64,000 nucleotides of DNA from Chloroflexota bacterium (GTDB taxonomy: Bacteria; Chloroflexota; Dehalococcoidia; Dehalococcoidales; UBA2162): assembly GCA_016190825.1 (NCBI GenBank), contig JACPPV010000009.1:151786-215785 (forward strand), in the 5' to 3' direction. Shown piece by piece: positions 1 to 8,944 of this stretch (positions are counted from its first letter, which is position 1; each line of letters starts with the position of its first letter). Below the pieces are notes generated by a model, which saw only the letters and a list, made by a program, of their open reading frames with translations, was not told the origin of the DNA and made no database searches. The position numbers and the translations under genes were made by a program.

Positions 1-489
1 GTGACCACCGGTGCCCAGCAGGATATTAAGATGGCTACCTACCTGGCCCGCCGTATGGTGACTGACTTTGGCATGAGCGAGAAACTTGGACCACGTACCT
101 TCGGTGACAAACAAGAGATGATTTTTCTCGGTCGGGAGATCTCCGAGCAAAAGGACTACGGCGACAAGATAGCTGACGCTATTGATGAGGAAATTGACGG
201 GATTATCCAGAATGCCCATGAGACGGCGAAAAAGATTCTAACCGAGAATAAGCGGAAGCTGGTTCAAATCGCGCAGGCTTTGATTATTAAAGAGACAATT
301 GAGGCCGAAGAACTGGAAGCGCTCTTTAATGAGCCTCTCCCCGCGCCTTCGCCAGAGACTCTAACCACGCCAGCCCCGGCGCCGGTTCCTGCGGAGGCTG
401 CTGCGAAGAAAGAGCCGATACCCAAGACAAAGAAATCCCCGAAACTCCTGCCACCCTTTCCCGAGGGAGCTCCAGCGCCAACTGACTAG
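1..489 (+). CDS. ftsH: ATP-dependent zinc metalloprotease FtsH, C-terminal part (truncated by window edge)
   Basis: The visible 162 residues match the end of the M41 protease domain and the tail of FtsH, a membrane-anchored AAA protease that degrades unfolded membrane proteins and short-lived regulators. The segment TTGAQQDIKMATYLARRMV followed by DFGMSEKLGP is a conserved FtsH stretch after the HEXXH site. The AAA module, the HEXXH motif and the membrane segments lie before the window. The last 40 residues are a Pro/Ala/Lys-rich tail, usual for poorly conserved FtsH ends. The GTG at position 1 is probably an internal valine codon, not a start. Confidence 0.93.
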   Translation: MTTGAQQDIKMATYLARRMVTDFGMSEKLGPRTFGDKQEMIFLGREISEQKDYGDKIADAIDEEIDGIIQNAHETAKKILTENKRKLVQIAQALIIKETIEAEELEALFNEPLPAPSPETLTTPAPAPVPAEAAAKKEPIPKTKKSPKLLPPFPEGAPAPTD

Positions 490-595
490 GACACTGCATA
501 CGTTGTCATGCGGGTCGGGACGAAGCAATTCGTGCGATTCTGCCTGAGATTCGTAAAGGACTGCATATTCAGGGTTTCAGGCTTAGAGCGCACGA

Positions 596-1567
596 CTATT
601 TCCTGCGCTGGACCATGTAATTAGCCAGGTCATACAACGACTGCCGGCTGGGGCAAGCGGGCAACAGCTTCAGGTCACGGCAGGCTTCTTCACAGAGCCC
701 GGAGGCAATCTGGAAGCACTCCTGAACTATCGCCGGAGAGTTGCGTACCATTTCTATTGCCTGTCTGGCATCGGCAGGGTCAGTCCGGGACCGGAACCAC
801 CTCGTTACCGGGTTCTTACGAGGATAGCGCTTCAGGAGAAGCATCGCCGGCAGGGTGAATGTTCCCTGCGTCAGATCAGAACCCACCGGCTTGCCCAGTT
901 CTTCTTCGCTACTGGTAAAATCCAGAACATCGTCTATTATCTGGAAGGCAATGCCGAGGCCGTATCCGTACCGGATCAAGACCTGGACCGATTCCTCAGG
1001 CGCCCGGCCCAGGACAGCGCCGGATTCGGTGGCCATAGCAAACAGTGCAGCGGTCTTCTTGCCTACCCTCTCGTAATACTGGTCAGGACTTTGCTCCAGG
1101 TTAAAGGCATTCAGTGCCTGGTTCAACTCCCCGCTTGAGATGGTCTTCAGCGTTTCGGCAAAAAGCTTGATTACCCGTAAGTTGCCCGTGGATGCAGTGA
1201 GGGCACCTGCTTCAGCAAACAAATAATCGCCGAGCAGCACCGCCTGCTCTTCGCCCCACAGAGCGTTCACGGTGGGCTGGCCACGGCGCACAGAAGACTT
1301 ATCAATTGCATCGTCATGGACCAAAGTTGCCGAATGCAAAATCTCGATAGAAGCCGCCATTGGCAGTAGACGGTCGAGATCATAGTCGTAAAACTTGCCG
1401 GAGAGGAGGGTCAACACCGGGCGGAGTTTTTTACCGCCCTTCCTCAGGCTGTGCCCCAGCAGCGCCGATAGATGCGGAAAATTGACCAGGCACATTGATT
1501 CCAGCAGGTCCTCCACCCGATAGAGGTCTTCCTGGATATGCCCATAAATTTCGCTCAGTTCCAACAT
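596..1567 (-). CDS. Polyprenyl (trans-isoprenyl) diphosphate synthase
   Basis: A 323-residue protein of the IspA/IspB-type family, which condenses isopentenyl diphosphate with allylic diphosphates to make quinone or lipid-carrier side chains in the cytosol. The two aspartate-rich Mg-binding motifs are visible: DDAID, following LVH, near residue 90, and DDVLD, following FQII, near 213. The N-terminal GKKLRP motif that binds the substrate diphosphate is also present. The length is normal. It lies just downstream of metG on the same strand with a 47-nt gap. Chain length (octaprenyl, nonaprenyl or other) cannot be read from the sequence. Confidence 0.93.
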   Translation of the reverse strand: MLELSEIYGHIQEDLYRVEDLLESMCLVNFPHLSALLGHSLRKGGKKLRPVLTLLSGKFYDYDLDRLLPMAASIEILHSATLVHDDAIDKSSVRRGQPTVNALWGEEQAVLLGDYLFAEAGALTASTGNLRVIKLFAETLKTISSGELNQALNAFNLEQSPDQYYERVGKKTAALFAMATESGAVLGRAPEESVQVLIRYGYGLGIAFQIIDDVLDFTSSEEELGKPVGSDLTQGTFTLPAMLLLKRYPRKNPVTRWFRSRTDPADARQAIEMVRNSPAIVQECFQIASGLCEEACRDLKLLPACPSRQSLYDLANYMVQRRK

Positions 1568-1614
1568 CTTCCCCTTAAGGTGAAATAAGAAAACTGCAAT
1601 TCAGCCAACCGCTA

Positions 1615-3291
1615 TCACTCAACTGCTGGCTGTCCCAATTTTGCACTCTCCGATTCCGCCAACTTCTCGTCGAGCTTGACAAATAAGGGCTGGGGAAGGG
1701 CCAGCTTCTGTCCGGGCGGAGGGAGGTTCGTCCCCCAGCCATAATCTGTGATACTCCCGTCGAATCCCAGGTATGCGTGCAGCTTCTGGGAACTGAAAGG
1801 CAAAAAGGGATACAGCATCGTTTTGAGCTGGGCGATAACGCCGACCGCCGTGTAGAGCGCCGTAGCCGCCTTCGCGCGGTCCTCTTTGATTATCTTCCAC
1901 GGCGATTTATTATCGAGATAGCGGTTAGTTTCCTGCGCCAGCGACATCGCCGAGCGAATCGCTTCGCGGAAATGGCAGCCGGACAGCAGATCACCTACCG
2001 ACATCAGGGTATTCTCAGCCCTTTGAAGCAGGGCAAGACTTTCGCCATCCAGCTCGCCCGGTTGAGGAACGCTCTCTTCAAAGTTCCGGTAGACGAATGT
2101 GAGGACGCGGTTGACCAGGTTGCCATAGGTGGCAACCAGTTCGTCATTATTCCGCCGGAAAAACTCCCGCCATGAAAAATCGGTATCAGCGGTTTCCGGC
2201 ATGTTGATGGTAAGTATATAGCGTAAAGGGTCAGGGTCGTAGCGTGCCAGGTAATCCGGCACCCATACCGCCCAATTCCGGCTGGTGGAAAGCTTCTTTC
2301 CCTCTATGGTGAGAAACTCGTTTGCCGGTACGTCATAAGGCAGATTCAGCCCGTCATAGCCCATCAACATGGCCGGCCAGATAATGGTGTGGAACGGGAT
2401 GTTGTCTTTGCCGATAAAGTAGTAGCTTTTTGTGCTTTCATCTTTCCAGAAGGGAGTCCATTTGTCCCCGTCTCTTCGGGATTCAGCCCATTCCCTGGTT
2501 GCTGAGAGGTAGCCGATAACCGCCTCAAACCACACGTAGAGACGCTTCCCCTCATACTCCGCGATGGGGAGCGGTATGCCCCATTCGATGTCCCGTGTAA
2601 TAGCGCGGTCTCTCAGCCCCTCCTCAAGGTAGCGGGACGTGAAGTGGAGGACGTTCGGCCTCCAGTGTGACTGCTGTTTTACCCATAGCAAAAGACGGTC
2701 GCTGAAAGCGGTCAGTTTCAGGAAAAAGTGCTCGGAGTCCCTGAATTCGGGCGGGGTACCACATTTGCGGCAGCGGGGCTCAATCAACTCCACGGCGTTG
2801 ATCGGTTTACCGCAGGCATCGCACTGGTCACCCCTTGCGCCAGCAGCGTGGCAAAATGGACAAATGCCCTCGAGATAGCGGTCCGGTAAGAAACGCTGGC
2901 ACTTCGGGCAGAAAGGCTGGGACATTCCTGATTTATAAATGTGACCCTTGTTGAAAAGGCTGAGGAAGACATCCTGAGCAACAGCATAATGGTTTGCCGT
3001 TTCCGTCGAAGTATAAAGGTCAAAGGAAATGCCAAGCTTCTCCCAGCAATCGAGGAACTGCTGGTGGTACCTGGCAGCAACCTCGTTCGGCTTTATCCCT
3101 TCTTCCTCCGCTTTGAGAGTGATGGGCGTGCCATGCATGTCAGAGCCGGACACCATCAGCACATCGCTACCTTTGAGCCGATGATAGCGGGCAAATACAT
3201 CCGCGGGCAGATAAGCTCCGGCAATGTGCCCCATATGAAGGGGCCCATTAGCATAAGGCCAGGCGACGCCGATGAATATTCGCTCACTCAT
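1615..3291 (-). CDS. metG: Methionyl-tRNA synthetase
   Basis: Class I aminoacyl-tRNA synthetase that charges tRNA-Met. The HIGH-type signature HMGH follows PYANGPL near the N-terminus. A zinc-knuckle region has CPKC, CPFC, CDAC and CRKC pairs around residues 130-180. The KMSKS-type loop appears as KKLSTS near residue 333. The protein is about 558 residues and lacks the C-terminal EMAP/Trbp111 dimerisation domain found in many bacterial enzymes. An upstream in-frame ATG at 3333 would add 14 residues; I prefer 3291 because family homology begins with IFIGVAWPYANG. Confidence 0.95.
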   Translation of the reverse strand: MSERIFIGVAWPYANGPLHMGHIAGAYLPADVFARYHRLKGSDVLMVSGSDMHGTPITLKAEEEGIKPNEVAARYHQQFLDCWEKLGISFDLYTSTETANHYAVAQDVFLSLFNKGHIYKSGMSQPFCPKCQRFLPDRYLEGICPFCHAAGARGDQCDACGKPINAVELIEPRCRKCGTPPEFRDSEHFFLKLTAFSDRLLLWVKQQSHWRPNVLHFTSRYLEEGLRDRAITRDIEWGIPLPIAEYEGKRLYVWFEAVIGYLSATREWAESRRDGDKWTPFWKDESTKSYYFIGKDNIPFHTIIWPAMLMGYDGLNLPYDVPANEFLTIEGKKLSTSRNWAVWVPDYLARYDPDPLRYILTINMPETADTDFSWREFFRRNNDELVATYGNLVNRVLTFVYRNFEESVPQPGELDGESLALLQRAENTLMSVGDLLSGCHFREAIRSAMSLAQETNRYLDNKSPWKIIKEDRAKAATALYTAVGVIAQLKTMLYPFLPFSSQKLHAYLGFDGSITDYGWGTNLPPPGQKLALPQPLFVKLDEKLAESESAKLGQPAVE

Positions 3292-3345
3292 AAAGCCCCG
3301 TTCCCGAGAAACAACTCCTTCATCAACTATCATACCTTATGTAAA

Positions 3346-3561
3346 CTACGGGAAAAAGGTCAGCACCGGGCCATCTTTCTCCTCTTTGTAGTGGGCATAA
3401 CCCTTTTCAATGGCGCATTGAACACAGTAGTGCATCACCTTTCCTTGCTCGACCTCGACTCCGTTTTCTTCATTCACACCGATATAGCGCTCGGAATGGC
3501 CAATGGTACGCTGGCATCCGTCACAGCGGATATATCCCAGAGAAATGCAGCCCTGCCTCAT
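3346..3561 (-). CDS. Small conserved zinc-ribbon-like protein, function unknown
   Basis: A 71-residue protein with two CxxC pairs (CDGC at residues 13-16 and CVQC at 46-49), which suggests one zinc site joining the two halves. A GAGGT ribosome-binding site lies six bases before the ATG. It sits directly upstream of metG on the same strand and may be cotranscribed with it. I do not recognise a named family. The even spacing of the cysteine pairs and the good ribosome-binding site make a real gene likely. Confidence 0.7.
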   Translation of the reverse strand: MRQGCISLGYIRCDGCQRTIGHSERYIGVNEENGVEVEQGKVMHYCVQCAIEKGYAHYKEEKDGPVLTFFP

Positions 3562-3629
3562 ATTTATACCTCTTATTCATAGTTTATTCACAGTATTATT
3601 GCTAGCGAAACCAACGTTCTTTATAGCCA

Positions 3630-3719
3630 TTCTCCGCCAGGCAGAGAATCCACTTCATTCAAACAGTAGACCTCCGTTCCCGTATCAAGTACGGGACAAA
3701 CTTCGCAGGGGTGACAGTT
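3630..3719. repeat. Dispersed palindromic intergenic repeat, copy A
   Basis: The intergenic gap between rsmI and the small zinc-ribbon gene holds ATTCTCCGCC paired with a degenerate AGAGAAT arm, then a 41-bp block (3679-3719) containing CCCGTATCAAGTACGGG, itself a palindrome. The 41-bp block recurs at 37169-37209 with only two differences. No gene is apparent in this gap. Confidence 0.8.
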
Positions 3720-3736
3720 TGGCAATAGGCTCGGGA

Positions 3737-4552
3737 TCAAGCGCGCTTCAGCCATGCCCTGTAAAGCTCCTTTTTGGGCAGGCCAGTCTGGCGCGAAAGG
3801 GTAGCCACTGCCTCCCGGGCAAGCATTCCAGACCGGCGCATTTCGTCTAGCTGGCGCTCGATGTCTCCAGTCATTTGCGGGGTCCTCGCCCCCGTCTGCC
3901 CCTCAACAACCAGCGTAAATTCGCCCCTCGGTTCGGCGAAATGCTCGATCGCCTGGCCAATTGTTCCCCGGAAGACCTCCTCGTGGAGCTTGGTCAACTC
4001 ACGACAGACGGCTATCCGCCGGTCTCCGAAGACTTCCAGAAGGTCACTCAAGGTCGATAGCACACGGTGCGGCGCCTCCGGGACTATCATCGTCGCCGGA
4101 TCATACAAGACGGTGCTGAGAATCTGCCTCCGGGCGCCGCCGCGGCGGGGCAGAAAGCCAAGATAAGTGAAGCGGTCAGTCGGAAGTCCGGAGACTACCA
4201 GCGCCGCCACCACCACCGAGGGTCCCGGGATGGGAACAACGGGCACGCCCCGCTGGCTGGCGGCCACTATGAGGTCATGTCCCGGGTCAGAGATACCTGG
4301 AGTCCCGGCATCGGAGACCAGTGCCACGTCACTTTCTTTCAGAACATCCAACAGGTAACCCAGCTTCGTACGCTTATTGTTCTCATGATAGGACGTCATC
4401 GGCGTCCTAATCTTGTATGCGGAGAGCAATTTTCTTGTCTCGCGGGTATCCTCTGCGGCAATCAGCTTAACGGAACGCAGAGTCTCGATGGCTCGCAGGG
4501 TAATATCAGCCATATTACCGATTGGGGTAGCCACAACATAAAGGACCGGCAC
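3737..4552 (-). CDS. rsmI: 16S rRNA 2'-O-ribose C1402 methyltransferase RsmI
   Basis: A 271-residue SAM-dependent methyltransferase of the tetrapyrrole-methylase fold that modifies C1402 in the ribosomal decoding centre. Family signatures are the N-terminal YVVATPIGNMADIT, the AEDTRET segment near residue 35, the SDAGTPGISDPG loop near 81 and PHR near 161. It starts with ATG at the expected N-terminus. The C-terminal helical region (KKELYRAWL) is the usual RsmI tail. Confidence 0.95.
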   Translation of the reverse strand: MPVLYVVATPIGNMADITLRAIETLRSVKLIAAEDTRETRKLLSAYKIRTPMTSYHENNKRTKLGYLLDVLKESDVALVSDAGTPGISDPGHDLIVAASQRGVPVVPIPGPSVVVAALVVSGLPTDRFTYLGFLPRRGGARRQILSTVLYDPATMIVPEAPHRVLSTLSDLLEVFGDRRIAVCRELTKLHEEVFRGTIGQAIEHFAEPRGEFTLVVEGQTGARTPQMTGDIERQLDEMRRSGMLAREAVATLSRQTGLPKKELYRAWLKRA

Positions 4553-4925
4553 AAATTCTCGCCCGCCTTAAGCAACTATTCATTTCATTCGGGAAGCCTG
4601 ATTATTATACTTCGCCGTTCTGTTCCTGTCCAGCCCGTGAAACGTAACAAAAATCAGGGAACAAGAGCCAAGAAACAAACAATGCCCAAAGAACAACAAT
4701 CCAATAGCCAAACATGGGGCGAATCGTAATGACAGGCTGTGACAGCGCTCGGAAACACCTCCAAATGAGAGCGTTTAATAGCTCCGTTCGCCCCCGTATC
4801 ACGTACGGGGCAAGCTCTGAGCTTGTCGAAGGGCCGTTGTGGTTCCCTTCGTCTGCTCTCAGGGCAGGCTAACGGCTCACCACGAACGGCTTGGGTGAGT
4901 TGTTAAACAACCTCCCAAATTCGTC
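4553..4925. other. Non-coding gap with repeat remnants
   Basis: I find no credible gene here. Positions 4648-4705 are an AC-rich stretch (CAAGAAACAAACAATG, CCAATAGCCAAA) that resembles, in inverted orientation, the TTGGTTATTGG repeat at 35333-35396. Positions 4794-4810 carry CCCGTATCACGTACGGGG, related to the palindromic repeat family. Positions 4818-4830 carry TGAGCTTGTCGAA, and 4872-4887 carry CTCACCACGAACGG. These last two belong to a second dispersed family also seen near 21.74 kb. Confidence 0.6.
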
Positions 4926-4955
4926 TTGACTTTGGCGCTGGGGCAATGCTATAGT
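4926..4955 (+). promoter_or_regulatory. Sigma70-type promoter of guaB3
   Basis: TTGACT (4926-4931) and TATAGT (4950-4955) are separated by 18 nt, close to the consensus. An AAGGAG ribosome-binding site follows, and the ATG is at 4978, giving a short leader of about 16 nt. Confidence 0.75.
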
Positions 4956-4977
4956 TACAGTTTAAAAAGGAGACACC

Positions 4978-6117
4978 ATGGAAGCTCCGAGATTCAAACA
5001 GCTCCGCCGTTCATACGGCTTTGATGAAGTAGCGATTGTGCCCGGGGATGTGACGATTAACCCGGAGCAGACAAATATTGAGGCGAAGTTTGGAGATGTG
5101 ATCATCCCGGTCCCAATCTTGGCCGCCGCAATGGATGCGGTCACCGATGTGAATTTCGCTGTCCATATGAGCATGGTGGGCGGGCTGGCTGTGCTCAATA
5201 TTGAGGGAGTGCAGACTCGTTACGATAATCCACACGAAGTGCTCGACCAGATTGCACGGGCGCCGCAAGCGGAAGTCACCGCTCTTCTCCAAAAGGTATA
5301 CGCCCAGCCAGTAAAGGAAAACCTCGTCGGGGAACGCATCCAGGCGATAAAAAAGGGCGGCGCAATCTGTGCCGTTGCCATGGCGCCAGCCAACACCAAA
5401 CGCTTCGCTTCATTAGTCGTCGAGGCTAAAGCCGATATCCTGGTGGTGCAATCCACCGTCACAACCGCCCGTCACATTTCGAAGAGCTACCGGGGGTTGA
5501 TTTTCTCTGAACTGGTACAATCGGTCCCGGTCCCCGTCATCGTCGGCAACTGCGTCAGCTACAATGCCTGCCTCGAGCTGATGCGCACCGGGATACATGG
5601 AGTCCTCGTCGGCGTAGGACCGGGAGCTGCCTGCACAAGCAGGGAGGTCCTCGGCATCGGCGTGCCTCAGATCACCGCCACCATAGACTGCGCCGCTGCG
5701 CGCGACCACTTTTTTGAGGAAACAGGACGATATGTGCCGATTATAACCGATGGCGGGATGCGCCGGGGCGGAGACGTGTGCAAAGCCATAACCGCCGGCG
5801 CCGATGCCGTCATGCTGGGTTCAGTCTTTGCCCAGACAAAGGAAGCCCCCGGCCTGGGCTACGAGTGGGGGATGTCTCAACCCCATGGAACACTGCCGAG
5901 GGGGACACGGATAAAGGTTGGCACCAGCGGAACCCTCGAACAGATACTTTTCGGACCGACTTCTTTGACTGATGGCAGCCAGAACCTGGTGGGCGCTCTC
6001 CGTACCGCGATGGGAGTATGCGGAGCTTTCACAATCCAGGATATGCACCGGACAGAGATGGTCATTGCTCCCGCTATCACCACAGAGGGCAAGTCCTGGC
6101 AACTCGTCCAGCACTAA
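4978..6117 (+). CDS. guaB3: GuaB3-family IMP dehydrogenase-related protein
   Basis: A 379-residue TIM-barrel protein of the IMP dehydrogenase/GMP reductase superfamily without CBS domains, fitting the GuaB3 type known from Actinobacteria, Cyanobacteria and Chloroflexi. The catalytic loop GPGAACTSREVLGIGVPQ contains the nucleophilic cysteine near residue 218. IITDGGMRRGGDVCKA and AGADAVMLGS are the phosphate-binding glycine loops. It may act as an IMP dehydrogenase or a GMP reductase-like enzyme in purine metabolism; the sequence does not settle which. It has its own promoter and a strong ribosome-binding site. Confidence 0.9.
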   Translation: MEAPRFKQLRRSYGFDEVAIVPGDVTINPEQTNIEAKFGDVIIPVPILAAAMDAVTDVNFAVHMSMVGGLAVLNIEGVQTRYDNPHEVLDQIARAPQAEVTALLQKVYAQPVKENLVGERIQAIKKGGAICAVAMAPANTKRFASLVVEAKADILVVQSTVTTARHISKSYRGLIFSELVQSVPVPVIVGNCVSYNACLELMRTGIHGVLVGVGPGAACTSREVLGIGVPQITATIDCAAARDHFFEETGRYVPIITDGGMRRGGDVCKAITAGADAVMLGSVFAQTKEAPGLGYEWGMSQPHGTLPRGTRIKVGTSGTLEQILFGPTSLTDGSQNLVGALRTAMGVCGAFTIQDMHRTEMVIAPAITTEGKSWQLVQH

Positions 6118-6129
6118 TACTCACCTGCA

Positions 6130-6148
6130 TCTCTCCCACGAGGAGAGA
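6130..6148 (+). terminator. Terminator-like hairpin after guaB3
   Basis: TCTCTCC and GGAGAGA form a 7-bp stem around a CACGA loop, 12 nt after the guaB3 stop codon. There is no clear T-run, so a role in mRNA end formation is only possible. Confidence 0.4.
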
Positions 6149-6297
6149 GAAACCGGTAACTGCGCCTTCTTACGCGGCTAAGTAATATTGGACTGACCAA
6201 AACGCTTCACAATGGAAAACAGCCCATGGAACGGCAGCGGGACCACAACACCTTGAAGCGTCCGGTAGAGCAAAACCGCCGCGCAGGACGTGGGCGG

Positions 6298-7053
6298 TTA
6301 CTCTCCTTCCTCTTCCTCAGCCACGTGGTGGGGTTCATGGTTGATGCGGGGAATCAGTGCCCCTGCTTTCTCCCTCCGGCGGGGCAATGGGAAGGACATG
6401 CTGTCAATCGTCTGCCGCACGTTCTTGAGCTTCTCCGTCGCGGCAGCCTCAATGACAACACAATCAATCCCCGCCTCCCACAAAGCCTGAAGTTCGCTGC
6501 TCGTAACATTCGCTGAGATAGGGGCAAGCAAAGGCTTTGTGAGCAGGTTGCCGAAACGCTGCAACAGCAACAGGCGCTCCCACGTGAGAGAATCATCCCC
6601 CGCTGTTGCGGTCATAAACACCGCATCCACCGGCAAATCATTGACAACGCGCAGTAAGCCATCACCAAGTGAGGCATCGACCGCAAGTATCTTTCCTAGC
6701 TGGCTGCCTTGAATCACCTCAACCGGGGCATGCACCGGGAAAACAATAAAGTCGCATCCCTTCCCGGCAAGGTCTGGCACACCGACGCCGGCCTCTTTCA
6801 ACCAGCCACCCCAGGGAATATCCAGTGCCCTTTGAGGCACCTTGTCCAGAGCTCCATCGGCGGGCAATGCTAGAATTAAGGCATCAGCGACTCCGACAAG
6901 ACCGGCCAGACTTCCGACGCTCTCCGGGGCAACGCTTGCTGCCAGTTGCATTTTGGGTTTGGGCGGGGCTGGCTGGCGCGGACGAAAGCCCATCGGCTCG
7001 GGAGCCCCACCAGAAAGATGCTTCAGTTTATCTATGAACTTACTCATCTGCAT
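6298..7053 (-). CDS. Conserved protein of unknown function, barrel-like
   Basis: About 251 residues from the preferred ATG at 7053, which has GGAGA ten bases upstream. Longer reading gives 276 residues. The pattern of beta strands ending in acidic residues (KILAVDASLGDG, VDAVFMTATAG, IDCVVIEAAA) resembles a TIM-barrel-like fold, but I find no catalytic signature. Residues 10-30 are Pro/Gln-rich and probably disordered. The C-terminus ends in an acidic run of glutamates. It lies directly downstream of the DUF502 membrane protein on the same strand and may form a unit with it. Function unknown. Confidence 0.65.
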   Translation of the reverse strand: MQMSKFIDKLKHLSGGAPEPMGFRPRQPAPPKPKMQLAASVAPESVGSLAGLVGVADALILALPADGALDKVPQRALDIPWGGWLKEAGVGVPDLAGKGCDFIVFPVHAPVEVIQGSQLGKILAVDASLGDGLLRVVNDLPVDAVFMTATAGDDSLTWERLLLLQRFGNLLTKPLLAPISANVTSSELQALWEAGIDCVVIEAAATEKLKNVRQTIDSMSFPLPRRREKAGALIPRINHEPHHVAEEEEGE

Positions 7054-7124
7054 GCGCTGAATATCTCCATTAACTAAGCGATAGCATAATCGGTGGTGAG
7101 GGCGGAAGTCAAGCCCGCGTGCAT

Positions 7125-7760
7125 TCAAACTTTCCTGAACAGCTTGGACTGGATTTCGGGCGATAACATAGCGCCACCAGAAACAACGATCTTGAAGGCT
7201 TCCTCAACGGGAATGTTGGTACGGACAATATCCTGCTCTTTGACTATTTCCAGGAAACCGGAAGTCGGGTTTGGAGCAGTGGGGATAAACACGGTGAAAA
7301 GCTTCTCGCCGCTCTCCGAAACCGTTTCATTGGTGACGAAACCGATAGCTCTCATACCAGCCCGGGGAAACTCAACCAGTACCACCTGAGCAAACTGGCC
7401 TCTTCCAGAAGCAGAAAACCGCTTCAAGAACTCCCGCACACCTGTATACACATACCGGAATACGGGAACCCGTGCCAACAACGCCTCGCCGAAGAGGATC
7501 AACCTGCGCCCCAGGACGTTGTCAGCTATCAGTCCAACCAGGTAGATCAGTATCAGACCGACCGCCAGGCCGACACCCGGCAACCGCCGCCCCAGAATTG
7601 CCCGAATCGGCGGCTGCAACAAACCGTCTATGGCTGAAAAAATCCAGACCAACACCCAGATAGCGATGACAATCGGCACTACTACCAAAAGACCTTCGAG
7701 AAACTGGGCGCCGATTTTCCGGCGAATCCGTTGTCCGTTCGTTTGTTTTATCTCTTCCAT
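7125..7760 (-). CDS. DUF502-family membrane protein
   Basis: About 211 residues from ATG 7760 (an upstream start at 7793 adds 11 residues). Two strong transmembrane segments (FLEGLLVVVPIVIAIWVLVW and VGLAVGLILIYLVGLIADNV) are followed by a soluble beta-rich region with VPVFRYVYTGVREFL and VLVEFPRAG, which typify DUF502 proteins. Such proteins sit in the inner membrane; their molecular role is not established. The likely partner is the conserved gene immediately downstream. Confidence 0.85.
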   Translation of the reverse strand: MEEIKQTNGQRIRRKIGAQFLEGLLVVVPIVIAIWVLVWIFSAIDGLLQPPIRAILGRRLPGVGLAVGLILIYLVGLIADNVLGRRLILFGEALLARVPVFRYVYTGVREFLKRFSASGRGQFAQVVLVEFPRAGMRAIGFVTNETVSESGEKLFTVFIPTAPNPTSGFLEIVKEQDIVRTNIPVEEAFKIVVSGGAMLSPEIQSKLFRKV

Positions 7761-7852
7761 TTTCTTTACGCTCACATCCCTGCTGGTATACAAGAATGAC
7801 AGTGATGATTTTGACTCCCCAGGATGCTGGCGGTCCGATTTACAGAAGCCTG

Positions 7853-8923
7853 CTATCTCTTGAGGTAGATTTTTCTAACTCTTCTGGCGGCATTGATTCG
7901 TTCCAGCGCCAGCATATCGGCCACTTTTGCCGTCGTCAGCCCCTCCACTTTGGCCCGGGTGATAATCCTCTCCATGGTGTGATAGATTTCTGCTGTCTGC
8001 GCCCGCGCCTGCTCAGCATCATATCGAGTCAACTCCATCGCCAGGTTAACAACCCCGCCGGCATTGATGATGTAGTCCGGTGCGTAGAGGATACCTCGCG
8101 CTTGTAGCAGCTCTGCGTCTGGGTCCTCCTCAAGCTGGTTGTTCGCCCCGCCGGCGATTACCCTGCATTTGAGTCGCGGGATCGTCTGGCGGTTCAGAAC
8201 GGCGCCGAGAGCGTTTGGCGAAAACACATCGCATTGAACATCATAAATCGCCCCAGCATCAACCGCCGTCGCCCCGAATTCCTGCCTGGCTCTCTCAAGT
8301 GCCTGTAAGCTGACATCGGTGACAATCAAATTTGCGCCGTCATCCCGGAGAAGGCTGGCGAGATGCGAGCCCACCTTACCGACGCCCTGGATAACCACGG
8401 TCCGGCCGTGTACTGATTCGGAACCGAATGCCTCCTTGAGGCATGCCTTCATCCCCTGGTAAACGCCGAAGGCAGTCATCGCCGAAGAGTCGCCGCTGCC
8501 TCCCCAGGAAAGGGGCAAGCCGGTGACATGGGCCGTCTCGGCGCGGATATTCTGCATATCTGGAACTGTTGTGCCAACATCCTCGCAGATGATGTACCGC
8601 CCGTTGAGTGACTCGACGAAGCGTCCCAGGGAGCGGAAAAGGGCATCGCTTTTGTCTTTGTTGGGATCGCCGATAACAACGGTTTTTCCGCCGCCGAGGT
8701 TAAGCCCGGCCACTGCTGACTTGTAAGTCATCGCCTGTCCCAAGCGGAGCACATCCAGGATAGCTTCTTCCTCAGTGCGGTAAGGCCACATCCGTACACC
8801 GCCAAGCGCGGGACCGAGGGTAGTATCATGTATACTGATGATCGCCCTGAGACCGGCCTGTGGATCGGAGCAGAAAACAAGCTGCTCGTAGTCATGCCGT
8901 TCCATGTATTCGATTATCTTCAT
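7853..8923 (-). CDS. Leucine/glutamate-type amino acid dehydrogenase
   Basis: A 356-residue NAD(P)-dependent oxidative deaminase of the Glu/Leu/Phe/Val dehydrogenase family; the length is closest to leucine dehydrogenase. Visible features are the substrate-binding lysines in MTYKSAVAGLNLGGGKTVV near residues 65-83, and the nucleotide-binding Rossmann loop VIQGVGKVGSHLAS near 180. It interconverts a branched-chain or related amino acid with its 2-oxo acid plus ammonia. Substrate preference cannot be fixed from sequence alone. It is followed in the opposite direction of travel by unrelated genes, and the Cys-rich gene lies 21 nt upstream on the same strand. Confidence 0.9.
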   Translation of the reverse strand: MKIIEYMERHDYEQLVFCSDPQAGLRAIISIHDTTLGPALGGVRMWPYRTEEEAILDVLRLGQAMTYKSAVAGLNLGGGKTVVIGDPNKDKSDALFRSLGRFVESLNGRYIICEDVGTTVPDMQNIRAETAHVTGLPLSWGGSGDSSAMTAFGVYQGMKACLKEAFGSESVHGRTVVIQGVGKVGSHLASLLRDDGANLIVTDVSLQALERARQEFGATAVDAGAIYDVQCDVFSPNALGAVLNRQTIPRLKCRVIAGGANNQLEEDPDAELLQARGILYAPDYIINAGGVVNLAMELTRYDAEQARAQTAEIYHTMERIITRAKVEGLTTAKVADMLALERINAARRVRKIYLKR

Positions 8924-8944
8924 ACAGCTTCAATCCTCCAGATT

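Noticed and set aside
2941-3582. Plus-strand frame of about 213 codons opposite metG
   Set aside because: It runs antisense to metG, which has full synthetase motifs; no ribosome-binding site or family resemblance.
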